From contig JAGPYM010000038.1 in assembly GCA_020736575.1 (NCBI GenBank), positions 186,001-250,000 on the forward strand: a stretch of DNA of 64,000 nucleotides. The letters run 5' to 3'. The translations under genes were made by a program, and so were the position numbers. Every line of letters starts with the position of its first letter. Within the stretch, counting starts at the first letter, position 1. Origin of the DNA: Thelonectria olida (taxonomy: Eukaryota; Ascomycota; Sordariomycetes; Hypocreales; Nectriaceae). Below, one piece after another: positions 18,481 to 28,734 of the stretch. Below the pieces are notes generated by a model. That model was not told where the DNA came from and made no database searches. It saw nothing but the letters and a program-made list of their open reading frames with translations.

Positions 18481-21054
18481 ATGGAATCCAACGACATCAT
18501 GCTTCCTTCTCCACCCTCCGCCTTTGCTCTTCTCCGCCCGCCGAGAAATCTGGCAAGCCAATTCGAGCTGACGACGCGGGTGGCTTCACCAGACCACCCT
18601 ACTGTTGCAGATCTTCCGCGAGCAGTATGGAGGAACAAACGATATGTTTTGGAAGAGTCCTTGTCCCGGAAAGGCTCGAAGGGCCGGAAGAGCTGGATCA
18701 AGCGCCATGGATTTTTTCTCGTTGAGATCGACACTAACGACAGTCCGTTGAGTCGTTACTGGGCCTGTCGTTTGTGCGACGCGAAGAGTCAGCCCGAGTT
18801 CTTCGCCGCTGCTGCTACGAGTTCGGCAGCTGACCACCTCCGTAAGTATGAGAATGTGACGTCGCGAGCTTGAGCATCATTGACCACATGTAGGTCCCAC
18901 AGGATCTTCGAGAGTAGTCAAGGCGCCGACACAGACCCGTCAACCGATGAATCTGAACGGCCCAAGCGACGGCGCTTGCACTACAGCGCCGTACCGCGTG
19001 CTAGAGTCAAGATGATCCGAGAACTGAGCCTAGGACTTCTGATCAACACCAATGTTCCTTTTTCTTTCTTTAGCGATACATTCTTTCAGCAACTCGCCTG
19101 GCAACTTGACCCTCACCTATCTGACCAGATACCATGGAGCCGGCAATCGATGGGCCGTTTGCTGGATGACATGTACGAGTCTAAGAAGGATGAGGTCAAG
19201 CAGGAGCTCTCAGATGCCCTTACCAGAATCCATCTAGGGTTCGACCTGTGGACATCACCCAATCGGCACGCTGTCATGGCAGTCACAGCTCATTTTCTTG
19301 ACCGCCAGGGCAAGCACCAGTCGCGCCTACTGGCACCCCGTCGTCAGCTCGGATGTCACAGCGGGGAAAATCTCGCGGTGACGCTTGGGCAAGTTGTGCG
19401 TGAATGGAGGATAGAGGATCGAGTTGGAACAGTGACCTCGGACAACGCATCTTCGAACGATAGCTGTCTTCTGAACTTCTACGGAGATCTCGACGCAGAG
19501 ATGGGCCCGGCGGACGTTCGGGCCAGACGTATGCGCTGCTATGGACATATCTTGAACCTGGTTGCTCGTGCTTTCCTCTACGGCGAAGATTTCGAGGCTT
19601 TCGAGGCCGAATCGCAGGTCTTCGACCTTCTCGGCCGGCGCGAGGATGACCTACGACACTGGAGAAAGAAAGGGCCGGTGGGAAAGCTCCACAATGTTGT
19701 CAAGTTCATCAGATCTTCCCCTCAGAGGTGTGAGCTCTTTAAGAGGATCTCACGCGAGAACGACGAAGCACAAGAATATCTCCTGGCGAGTGAGTCGACG
19801 GCAGAGCTAGAGGTCGTTATGAACAACGACACGAGATGGAACTCCACTTATCTCATGATCTCTCGAGCGCTCGTCAAGCAGGGAGACATCAGGGCGTTCT
19901 TGGTCCATCCAGAGGTGGAGAAATGGCTACCCGAGGCCGACATGTTGAAGGGGGATGACTGGAGACTTTTGGCAGAAATCAAACATATCCTTGAGCCATT
20001 CTACCTGCAAACTATGAGAACGCAGGGTTGGGGCAGCGAGGGAGGTAATGGACGACTCTGGGAGGTGATGACAGGCATGGAATACTTGCTGGAACACCTT
20101 GAGGATCGGAAGCTATTCTATCATGCTGTTCCAGACGAGGCAGCCGGAGAGAATACCAACTCGCAGGTCGAGCTAGCCCGAGGGCGACCAGACCGAAATC
20201 GGCAGCTTCCTGCTAGATTTAGGGATTGCGAGATGGACATACATCCGCGAAAGTCAATGCAAAGCTCCTTGCCAGGCCGTGGCTCGGGACAATGTGATGA
20301 TGGATTAGGCAAGCCATCAGGATCATCGGGAGTTGACGACATGGGAAAGGATCACCGATGCTATCTGAGACTCTCCATCATCACCGCCTGGCAGAAACTC
20401 AATGAATACTATACCAAGCTTGGAGAGTCACCGTTGTTTGCCGCATCCATCATTCTCCACCCATCACTGGGCATGAGCTATCTGGAGGTGAATTGGGCGT
20501 CGGAAGAACAGCTTGTGTGGGTGAGGGACGCCAAAATTGGACTATCTGACTACCTGGACCGCTGGTACCGCTGCAACCGGCCGGTGGACGAGCAGCGAGG
20601 GGCAATTGTTGAGACTACGGCATCCCCAAGCGTGCCGCAGAGAACGCCGGTAGACAGTATGTTCAAGCAGTGGGTGAAGAGCAGGACAGCGAAGACTACA
20701 GTGATGGGAAGTGAGCTTGAGCGGTATCTGCGGCTAGAGCCGCAAGAGACTGAGGATCCAATCGAGTGGTGGATGACTCACCAGGGACAATTCCCGATGG
20801 TCAGCCAGTTAGCTCTCGATATACTCGCGATACCGGCGATGGCAACTGATTGCGAGAGGTCGTTCAGCCTCGCCAAGTTGACGCTGACGTCGCAGAGGCT
20901 TTCGATGACGACGGAAACATTGGAGAAGTTGCAATGCCTGAAGAATTGGGTCAGACATGGTGCGGTGAAGCTGGGGGCGACAGCAAGTGGGGGAGACGAG
21001 GTCAAGTGGGAGATTGGACATAGTAGCATGGAGAGCATAGAGGGTAAGATTTGA
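18481..21054 (+). CDS. hAT transposase with BED zinc finger
   Basis: I model exons 18481-18845 and 18894-21054 (48-nt intron, GTATGA donor, TAG acceptor), giving 841 residues. Residues about 85-125 form a BED finger: CRLC then HLRKSH, with the intron falling between its Lys and the last His pair. The catalytic region has the first Asp in GFDLWTSPN, the second in VTSDNASSND and the CYGHILNLVARAF box. The C-terminus has the hAT dimerisation domain (EWW, then LALDILAIPAMATDCERSFS and a final QCLKNW). The catalytic Asp and DNN/W boxes are all present and no stops occur, so it is probably functional. It mobilises the element delimited by the 18067/21166 repeats. Confidence 0.9.
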
Positions 21055-21144
21055 AATATTTGAAATATTTGAATAAATATTTCAATCAACAAATCCAGCG
21101 TTGAGGGTTGCCAAATATCTCAAATATGACCCCGGATTTGATTT

Positions 21145-21166
21145 GTTTGATTTGAGGGCAGCGCTG
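21145..21166. repeat. hAT right terminal inverted repeat
   Basis: Inverted match of 18067-18088, 19 of 22 positions; ends GGGCAGCGCTG on the plus strand. Confidence 0.85.
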
Positions 21167-21680
21167 GGACCGATAGTGATGGAGCACTTAGTTATGGTAT
21201 CGTCTGGCCCAGCACTTGATATATTAGTTACGACGCCTCTCATACCTATAATTCTGCCTCTTTCAGAGAAGCTAGTTGCAATAAGAGTGCCCTTTATCCT
21301 ATTGGCAGCGTCGATCGCGACTTCTTAGTCGAGACCACATTTCACTGGTATACGGCCATGCCATGGCGGCAACGCATATGCGTAGATCGTTTCTATTCGC
21401 TCTATCGCACTCTCTTATGTAAGTGCTAGTCTCTTTATCGGCGATATACACCTTCAGCTCCTTATTACTTTGAGCGTTGCCAGGGGATGTGTCCTCGGCA
21501 GAGTTTGGATTTTAATGCAGAGCCTAGTGTCGGCCTGAGTATATCGTTCGTATATCGTTTGGATACTTACCCCTACTTCCGCCACTACTATTGATATAGC
21601 CCGGAGGGCGCCCTTCATCGCCTATGCCCCTATCTTCTATGCCCCTATCTTCTATGCCCCATTCAACTAGCTCAGTTCCC
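21167..21680. other. No gene recognised
   Basis: AT-richer spacer containing a short tandem repeat (21622-21660, unit CTATGCCCCTATCTT, about 2.6 copies). Nothing coding could be supported. Confidence 0.5.
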
Positions 21681-22700
21681 TCACCCTACACATATGCGAC
21701 CACACACTAGAGGCGTAAAGTGAAACACGGCAAAGGCAGACTTATTCAGCTCGAAGCCTGCATTGAGATATGCTATATAAGTCTCTGTTTGCCAATATCC
21801 GGAATTTATAAATGGCTTGCCACGAAAGGAGGACGATTGGAATTTGTCTAGTAGGGTTTTCCACATATTGGCCAAGTTGTTCTCAGCTTTATGAAGGAAG
21901 GACCAGCCAGCTGTTCGACGTATCAAATCATCTCGGATAGTAGCCAAGTCAATGTTCGGCTCCCAACCTAGCATCATCTCATTTACCTGGTCGTGTACCT
22001 GTGTTACGGCCTTATGATTGGTCCTGCAAAAGTCGGACAGCTGGACTTTCTTGTCATGACCGATTGTGAACGAGCGGCCGTCTAGAGCCCAAGAAAGATT
22101 CCCCGGAATGCCTTCTCGTTTAACGATTGACTTTGCAAATGTTTTCAATTCGATAATCTCTCCGAATGGGGTATAATACCCTCGGAGAAGATACTTCCTG
22201 CGAATTGCCTCGAGACAATCGGGTTGAGATGGGTAGTTGGTGTCAAACTAAATGCGGGAAATTGAAGTCATGAAAGCTCTTGATTTATGACTATCTGTGA
22301 GGGCAAAAGGAGCCCTTATTATATATGAAATAACGCGCCTGAAATAGCTAGAAAGAGGGGTTGTGAAAGAATGTGCTAAGGATGTTGTTTGAATGCAGCC
22401 GGGAGGGCCGGATTGAAAGGAATGCGATATGACCCTTTTGACATAAAGCTTATCACCCGTTTGACAGTTGGTACGACTTGGCCAGGGAAAGGCAAGGGTG
22501 GTATAGGTGTAAACAGGCAAGTTCAACGAACAAAAGTCGGGCCGTCGGCCAACCCAGATTAGAGCAGCCAGTTTTGGTGTTGAATTATGTGCGGGATGAT
22601 AGGCAAGAGAGCATCTTGAAATCCCCATGACGGCTGTATAGTGGATGAGCACTGACGAGGACATATTTCCCGCAGGGCCCTGATATGTCCAGAACATCAT
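21681..22700 (-). pseudogene. Relic of a fungal helicase-associated (TLH-like) protein
   Basis: On the minus strand two frames in the same phase (about 22700-22248 and 22148-21681) are joined through TAG at 22248. Together they resemble a part of the very large fungal proteins found with RecQ-like, telomere-linked helicases: FWTYQGPAGNMSSSVLIHYTAVMGI, then RRKYLLRGYYTPFGEII, LSWALDGRSF, NEMMLGWEPNIDLATIRDDL, GWSFLHKAENNLANMW and ending FAVFHFTPLVCGR (each block read separately). No helicase motif itself is present. The assignment comes from remembered block order and is moderate. It is clearly incomplete at both ends and abuts the regulator relic. Confidence 0.42.
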
Positions 22701-23192
22701 CGAGAGTTGGAAGATGGCGTCTGATAACTGTAACCAAGAGCCGGAAGGAAGAGCGAAGTCCGACTCGTTCGCGAGACTTGAGAGCATTCAGAAGCTACTG
22801 CAAGGTTCCAAGCGATTGGTGTAGTCCCCGAAGCTCCTCTTCCGTCTCCTACGGCGTACGCTTTTTGAGCGGTTCGGGTTTGAATTCGCATTGTAGACGA
22901 CGAGAGGCACACGGAGAGCAGGTCGGTCGAACACCATCGCACTAGCTCATTCACATAATGTTAGCCTTTGACAAGTCCAGTAGTGAGCATTGAGGGTGGG
23001 GAAAATGACTTTGGTTTTTCGCCGTCTGCAGCACTCGCAAGCGACAGCGACTTGTCTCCTCTTTGGCGGCAGAGACGAGGTTGAAGAAGACTGCTCCCCG
23101 ACACTAGTGGCGTCTTCTCGAGGACGGGGAAGAAGTTCTCGAAGCGTCCCGTTGGCAGAGCCGGAAGCCACGACGAGAAGCTCAAGAGTCAA
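22700..23192 (-). pseudogene. Zn2Cys6 transcription factor relic with amber codons
   Basis: Exon 1 (to 23010) ends in a KRRQVAVACECCRRRKTK block. After a 68-nt intron (22942-23009, GT-AG), exon 2 continues CDGVRPTCSPCASRRLQCEF, completing all six zinc ligands of a fungal binuclear cluster. The frame then meets TAG at 22849 (KRTP*ETEEELR) and TAG at 22795 (GTLQ*LLNALK), both easily explained by CAG to TAG. Beyond about 22740 coding character fades into the helicase-type relic. No clear ATG was found in front (the frame is open upstream). Beside the polyketide synthase remnant on the same strand, it was probably that cluster's pathway regulator; this is inference from proximity. Confidence 0.68.
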
Positions 23193-23514
23193 TGCCTGCG
23201 GTGTAGGTAATAACGTGAACAGAGCTGCCTTGCCGCCCTGCTTTGATCTCGATGACGATGTCGAAGCTAGCGTCGCTGCTCAGCACCAATGACAGGGAAG
23301 ATATCGGGGTCGAACTCCGGCCTTCGATGATTGGCTGAGCCGAACCTGCATGCATAGCTAAGACACCGCAAGATTGCAAGACGTTTGTGGCTGGTAATTA
23401 ATTTCGATTTCAAAGTATGAAGTAGCATGTCAAGGTGAATCGATCTTGAATCTTCCCAATCGCCTCAACAAATAACATAGGAAGTAGTCTATGGCTTGCT
23501 TCCTACATCATATC

Positions 23515-24895
23515 TCACTTCTCAAAAAGAGTCGCGTCAAGATGGGCACTCTTCGCGGCAACATCAGCCGTAAGTGCAGTCAGCGAAGCGCTCTGCATAA
23601 TGCTGAAGATGGACACATCAGCCCCCGCCTGCTGCACCAACATATTGCGCAACTCGACGGCGACGAGCGAGTCAATGCCACATTGCGACGGCCTTTTCGT
23701 AAAATCAATGTCGGCAACCGGCACCATGAAGATGACCGACAACTTCTCCGCGATGGCTGCGCCTACATACCCGATCGCCTCGTCTGCGGAACTCGCCGCA
23801 GCCAGCTTCCCTGCCAAAGAACCCCGGTCACCAGCTGAATCTGCACCGACTTTTCCGCTTGAGTCTCTAGTATGGCGGGTTCGTAGCGCGGCAAAGCGAG
23901 CGTCACGCCCCAACTGAGACTCACTATCGCTATCCCAATGATGACCAGCCTACCAGGACCAGAGTTCAGCCCGACGACAACCTGCGGCTCGTATGGAGCG
24001 AGAATGGCACTACCCAGGATGGCAAGCACCTGTTTCTCCACTGAGTGGTAAGTGGCCGATCCTCTGTAAACGTCCCAGTACACCCGCAGTCTCAGCCGCG
24101 ACGCCGATGGCTTTGACGGCACCGAGGTCGATGGACACAGCAGGGAGTCCTCGCGAGAGGCGCCATCGAGCGAGTGTATCTTGGTAAGACCCTGCTGCTG
24201 AGTAGTTGGCCTGGCTAGCATTGCCAGCGCCGCCCACGATGGAGGAGAGTATAACAAAGAAGTCTAATAAGTCGGCGTCCTTGAACGTCTTGTGTAGGTT
24301 CCATGTGCCGTGGACCTTTGGGAGAATGACGGCTTGGTAATTGGCAAACGTCATCTGTTCCAAGACGGTATCCTAAGAGCAAGAAAGGGGCGGGTTAGCT
24401 TAATAATACAAGACACTGTTCGTCACGAGTAACGTACCTGAAGAACCATGGCCGCTTGGATGACGCCCCGGATGGGCGGGAGGCCATCTTCTTTACACGA
24501 ACGCAGCGCCTCTGCCAGTTCATCCTCGCTCGAAACGTTGCAACTCACCGGCTTGACTCGACAGCCAGACTCTCTCAGCTCGTCGACAAAGCTCACAGCT
24601 TTTGCGTTGCGAGCTGCACTACGCAACATAAGGATCAAATTCCTAGCTCCATGAGCTACCATCCAATGCACTATCGAACAACCAATCCCGCCCATACCGC
24701 CCACAACAAGGTAAGACGCATCTAGAGAGAACTTGGGCGTGGGAGGGCGCTGAAGGACTGGAACCACGTCGTCGGGGCTGATGGCTAAGACAACTTTACT
24801 CATGTGCTTTCCAGTTTGAAGCAGACGAAATGCCTTGGAGGCGTCGGCTATTGAATACGCGGGGACTGGATGGACAGGAGCAAAAATGAAGCAAA
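23515..24895 (-). pseudogene. C-terminal remnant (ER end-KR-ACP) of a highly reducing polyketide synthase
   Basis: Minus-strand reading starts in the end of an enoyl reductase domain (HPVPAYSIADASKAFRLLQ, TGKHMSKVVL). It continues into a ketoreductase (SYLVVGGMGGIGCSIV Rossmann loop, GVIQAAMVLQ) and a 65-nt intron (24373-24437). After that come the KR core (DFFVILSSIVGG, SQANYSAAGSYQD) and an acyl carrier protein with the phosphopantetheine site in CGIDSLVAVELR. The frame ends at TGA/TAG near 23515 after the ACP, as usual for fungal reducing synthases. Frameshifts near 24050 and 23955 disable it. KS, AT, DH and MT domains are missing; a LINE ORF1 fragment replaces them upstream. The KR keeps the active-site Tyr, but the Asn normally four residues on is Gly. 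Confidence 0.85.
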
Positions 24896-24897
24896 CC

Positions 24898-25581
24898 AAA
24901 ATCGCTAGACGTTCGCATTTCCTGTTCAATAGTCCTGCGAAGCACCGATGGTGTTGCGTCACTGGTATGATCCTCGGGCACCCTGAATGTGTCTACTGTG
25001 CAGAACACCAGTTCCGGGGTTACCGATCGAATCGTGCAGGGAGTTCGGGTGGTGGTGCTAACAGGTGTCATTCTGGCGGCATCTGCATATGTCCGGCTAG
25101 GCGATCGTACTGCTTGAGCCTCGGCCACGGTGGCCAGCTGCAGCCGGGTCTGTTCCAGCTCGCTGCAGACCTGTGTAAGCTTTTCTCGGACTTATGATAA
25201 TTCTTGTGTCATCTGGGCCGTGGCCCTAGTGACTTCGTCAGCCATACGGTCGCTAAGCTTTGTGAACTCGAAGTGAAACTCTGCCTTCATGATTTCCATT
25301 TTCTTATTGAAGTCTTGTTGTAGGAGTTGTTTCAGACCCTGGATTGCCTCGGTCATGCTGCCAGCCGCCTTGGACGTGGTCCTTTTCTTAGGTCGGTTAC
25401 GAGTCGACGCTCCCTCACTGCTCTCCTCCTCCTCCTCCCATTCCCTATCACGTTCTTGGTGTTCCGGTTCTAGTTCTTTTACGCAGGGGACGATGGTGTC
25501 CCCCGCCCGGAACGTCCGGTTCGCGTTCCATGACGATGATGACGTCTGAACGCGGGGTTCGGAGCACAAGACATCCACCAA
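24898..25581 (-). mobile_element. Tad-type LINE ORF1 fragment, N-terminal part
   Basis: The minus-strand frame carries an acidic, Glu-rich stretch, a coiled-coil region (AIQGLKQLLQQDFNKKMEI), TAA at 25192 and then, in the same frame, LEQTRLQLATVAEAQAV, SRTYADAARMTP, ELVFCTVDTFRV and finally RRTIEQEMRTSSD. There the LINE homology stops and polyketide synthase sequence begins (about 24898). The TAA sits where Gln is expected (ELS*VREKL), consistent with CAA to TAA. Being cut at its 3' side, this is not a normal 5'-truncated LINE insertion but a recombination junction. Confidence 0.75.
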
Positions 25582-26431
25582 AGACCAGAATCACTGCCAA
25601 GCGGCTACCAGGGTATCCAAAAGATATAAAGAGGATTAATGAGATTTCGAGAAAATAAGTCGGGAGATCGAAGAGACTCTACTCGGGCTTAGAAATAGGC
25701 CCGCTCTAATGAATCTGGAGCTGCTGCATTGTCGCCCTCAGTGCCTGCATCTACACGACGCTCTATATCAACGTCCCTACGTCGACGAACTGGTAGGACC
25801 TCCTTCTATAGAAGGAAAAATGGGTAGTGCCGTAAATGGCCCTCCTTTGGCTGACAAAATAGGGACCCAAGGGAACAAAACGGGGTGGTAAATGAAGATC
25901 CGGGAACAGGTGGAGGCAACTGCTTCACGTACAGCCTTGAATATCAGCGGATTCCGTGACGTGTAGGTGTCGATTTGCATGAATGCTATCTGTCGAGTGG
26001 CTTTGATGGAGCAGGTGTGTCCGAGAGTTGCACGCCTTGACAAAAACGATTCGCAGAAATAATGATCTATTTCGGAACGACGGAGGCGAGACCAATCAGC
26101 GTAAGGTGAGATCTGTGGGGCTTTTAGGCGAACTAAGACCAAATCGTTCGACCTGTAAATAGCTTAGCGTCCTGGCCCTCTAGTGTTCCGCCCCCTCGGC
26201 GAAATAAATACACTCGCTCCGCGGGTGAGACGCGTCCTTGAATTTTCCTTGACTTTTCCTTGACTGTAGTGTCTCGCGACGTGTCAAGTCGCACACACAA
26301 GTTTGAGCTCCATTTACGCGATAACCTCTGCTTAGATGCGATAAAGCGAGGATCTGTCCTATCGCATGCCATCCCCTACGCGAACTCTCCTTTCTTGTTA
26401 ACCTTTCTCCTATGCAATCGCGAAACTAGCA
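25582..26431. other. Spacer and probable promoter of the BAH-PHD gene
   Basis: No coding sequence recognised in 850 bases. An AT-rich AAATAAATAC element at about 26202-26212 and a pyrimidine-rich tract at 26385-26415 precede the ATG at 26432 and could be core promoter and start region. Confidence 0.4.
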
Positions 26432-27849
26432 ATGAGTTCTGGAAAGCGCAGGCATGCCTTCTTGGAGGAACACTCTGCGCCAAGTCGCTTCACCATTACT
26501 TTAAGGCATAAGCCGTCGCAGGCGAGACATGAGCAACCAAAAAACAAAAAGAGAAAACGCCAGGACCAAATAGAACAATCAGGGATGCAGAACCAGATCT
26601 TTCCCATCTCCATTCACACATTCAGCGCGCACACCACCATGGATCTACGCTACAAGGTCGAACCTGAAAAAAAATGGCGGGAAATGAAGCGGTACAATAA
26701 CTTCGTCTGTGAGGATCAAATAGGTTGTCTACTGACGAGTGGCTCACTGACACAGCTTGGCAGTAAACGGGGTCAAATACTGCCCGGGCAATTTCGTCCA
26801 TGTCGCCAACGAGGGTACCATTGAGCGACAACGAGTAGCAATGAAAGGCGAAGATGGGCTAATCAAGCAGTCGGAAATCGGCTGGGTGGCTTGGATTCTG
26901 GAGATTCGGGCAGCGGATGAGCATCATGTTTATGCACGTGTGTACTGGATGTACTCGCCTGATGAGCTGCCAGCTGGAACGGTTTGTGGCGAGAAAAGAA
27001 TTCAGGGACGTCAACCATACCACGGCCGCAACGAACTAATTGCCTCGAATCACAGTAAGTTGTCCACACCTGCTGTAGCCGGGAGTGCGCCCGTCCTGAC
27101 AGTCAACAACCAGTGGACATTATCAACGTTGTCAGCGTTATCGAGCCGGTAATCGTCAGCCAATGGCTCGAGTCAGATGATGACGAAATCAAGGACACGC
27201 TGTATTGGCGGCAAACATTTAGTTACCCCGACTCCCAGCTCTCAGTAAGTGGTTTCAATACTTCTCTTGTTCTCGCTGACGCTCTCACTTTTAGCCCGCC
27301 AAGCTGGTTTGTAAATGCAAAACTCCCGAAAGCCCCGACAGGACGTTGATAGGGTGTACTAGCACTTCTTGCGGGAAATGGATGCATCAGGAATGCCTAC
27401 ATCATGATGTGCTCATGAGGGTGTATAACCAATTGGGCATCGACAAGCCACAGCAAAGCGAGTCTATGGCTGGCCTGGGAGACGACAATAACGGTAATGC
27501 AACAGGCCCACTCAGCTCACAAGGGGTGGAGAAGGAAGAGATGCAGCCGATTATAGACGAGGTCGATGAAGAAGTCCATGTTCAGGAAGCGACCCCAGAA
27601 AAGCCGGAGGCAGGTAGCCCGAGAACCAAGGAGTTCAGTCCGAATGCTCAAGCGAAGCCTCCTGTGAATAAGGGTCGCAAGAAGAGCACTGACTTTAAGC
27701 CATACGTCGGACCTTTCGAGGCGACTCTGAAATTGGATGACGGCCCTATAAAGTGGAAGATCCGTGATTTGCGGGAAGATGTTTTGGGCGGCGATAAGGC
27801 ATGGGATGAGGAGATCTATTGCTTACTATGCGGCGTCATTATTGACTAG
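26432..27849 (+). CDS. BAH-PHD domain chromatin reader
   Basis: I model four exons: 26432-26708, 26764-27054, 27114-27244 and 27295-27849, with 55-, 59- and 50-nt GT-AG introns; all phases join cleanly to give 417 residues. Residues 1-75 are basic with a KNKKRKRQ stretch suitable as a nuclear signal. A BAH domain covers about 92-225 (LNGVKYCPGNFVHVANEG, WVAWILEIRAADEHHVYARVYWMY, GRNELIASNHMDIINV), with the aromatic residues typical of methyl-lysine-binding BAH folds. A PHD-like zinc module follows: CKC, GCTSTSCGKWMHQEC, then, after an unusually long acidic insertion, a final YCLLCG near the C-terminus. BAH-PHD proteins such as Neurospora EPR-1 read H3K27me3 in facultative heterochromatin; this protein belongs to the same architecture but a shorter, often multicopy family, so that role is inferred only. 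Confidence 0.85.
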
Positions 27850-28430
27850 ACTGCTCTCACGACTGGACCTATTAGGGTAGCACCCTTGCGCAGGATAAAT
27901 GTATCGACCTAAGCCCGACCCAGAGGCTAGACTCCGAGCTAGCAGGTTCGAACATCGATCAATTTTTCCAGATGATGCGCTTGAGATAAGTTATGTGATA
28001 TGGCGGTGATAACGCTCCAGTGACATTCTAGTCCGAGTTAGGGTAGAACCCCGCAAAGCCTCGAACGAAAAGGGTGATGAGAAGACATGGAGAATTTAGA
28101 GACCAAAATACATATGCTACGACACAATCGTTGACTACCACTAGAGATAGGGATCCCACAAAGGTGAAGAGGGTCCTGATTAATTGGTGTGGTTTTAGGT
28201 AGGGTTCAGTACTCCGTATTGGCTTTTAGTTGATAATTGTAAGATAGCCACTGGGATATCGTCAGATATTTGGGTGAAAATTGTATGTATTCATCTTCTC
28301 TGTCTTGTCAGATAGTTGGGTTGGAACCCTATTTCTATCTGTTCAGTGGTGACCTAACTGAGAGGTTGTTACAGTGCTGAGACAGCCCTCCGACCGGTAG
28401 TTCGAACCTCCGGTTAGCCGGTGTTTTCTT
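27850..28430. other. No gene recognised
   Basis: Downstream of the BAH-PHD gene, AT-rich with no open frame of substance. The last 50 bases lead into the TPR relic. Confidence 0.5.
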
Positions 28431-28734
28431 CACCAGTATTCAAGAAGGTGCTTAGCAAGGAGCATCCCTCCGTGCTTGCTATCATGAACAACCTGGCAGT
28501 TCTGCTTAACAGCCTGGGGAAGTATGAGGCGGCAGAGAAGATGCATCGACAGACGCTGGAGTTAAGAGAAAAGTTGTTTGGCAAGGAGCATCCCTCCACA
28601 CTTGACAGCATGAACAACCTGGCAGTCATACTTGACAGGTTAGGGAAGTCCGAGGAGGCAGAGAGGATGTATCGACAGACGCTGGTGTTAAGAGAAAAGG
28701 TGCTTAGCAAGGAGCATCCCTCCACACTTGACAG
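28431..28734 (+). pseudogene. Kinesin-light-chain-type TPR repeats, remnant of an NLR-like gene
   Basis: The frame encodes about two and a half 42-residue (126 bp) repeats of the form VLSKEHPSTLDSMNNLAVLL and LGKYEAAEKMYRQTLELREK. These near-identical TPR_10/12 repeats form the C-terminal sensor of many fungal NB-ARC/NACHT-type proteins. Only this piece remains: the left side has no NB domain, and on the right the frame is cut mid-repeat, at LDS, by the inverted-repeat end of a hAT element at 28735. High identity between units suggests ongoing homogenisation before it was interrupted. The protein class is inferred from the repeats. Confidence 0.7.

Larger units (their letters stand above)
18067..21166 (+). 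mobile_element. hAT-family DNA transposon, apparently complete
   Basis: A 3.1 kb element is bounded by imperfect terminal inverted repeats starting CAGCGCTGCCC and encodes one spliced transposase. Subterminal regions hold many ATTTGA/TCAAAT-type repeats (18085-18200 and 21045-21160), as usual for transposase binding sites in this family. The 8 bp on each side (CCACGTTC and GGACCGAT) do not match, although hAT insertions normally create 8-bp duplications, so an end has been rearranged or the flank has diverged. Confidence 0.82.

Noticed and set aside
22990..23292. Plus-strand frame opposite the Zn2Cys6 relic
   Set aside because: Antisense to a convincing zinc cluster; no features of its own.
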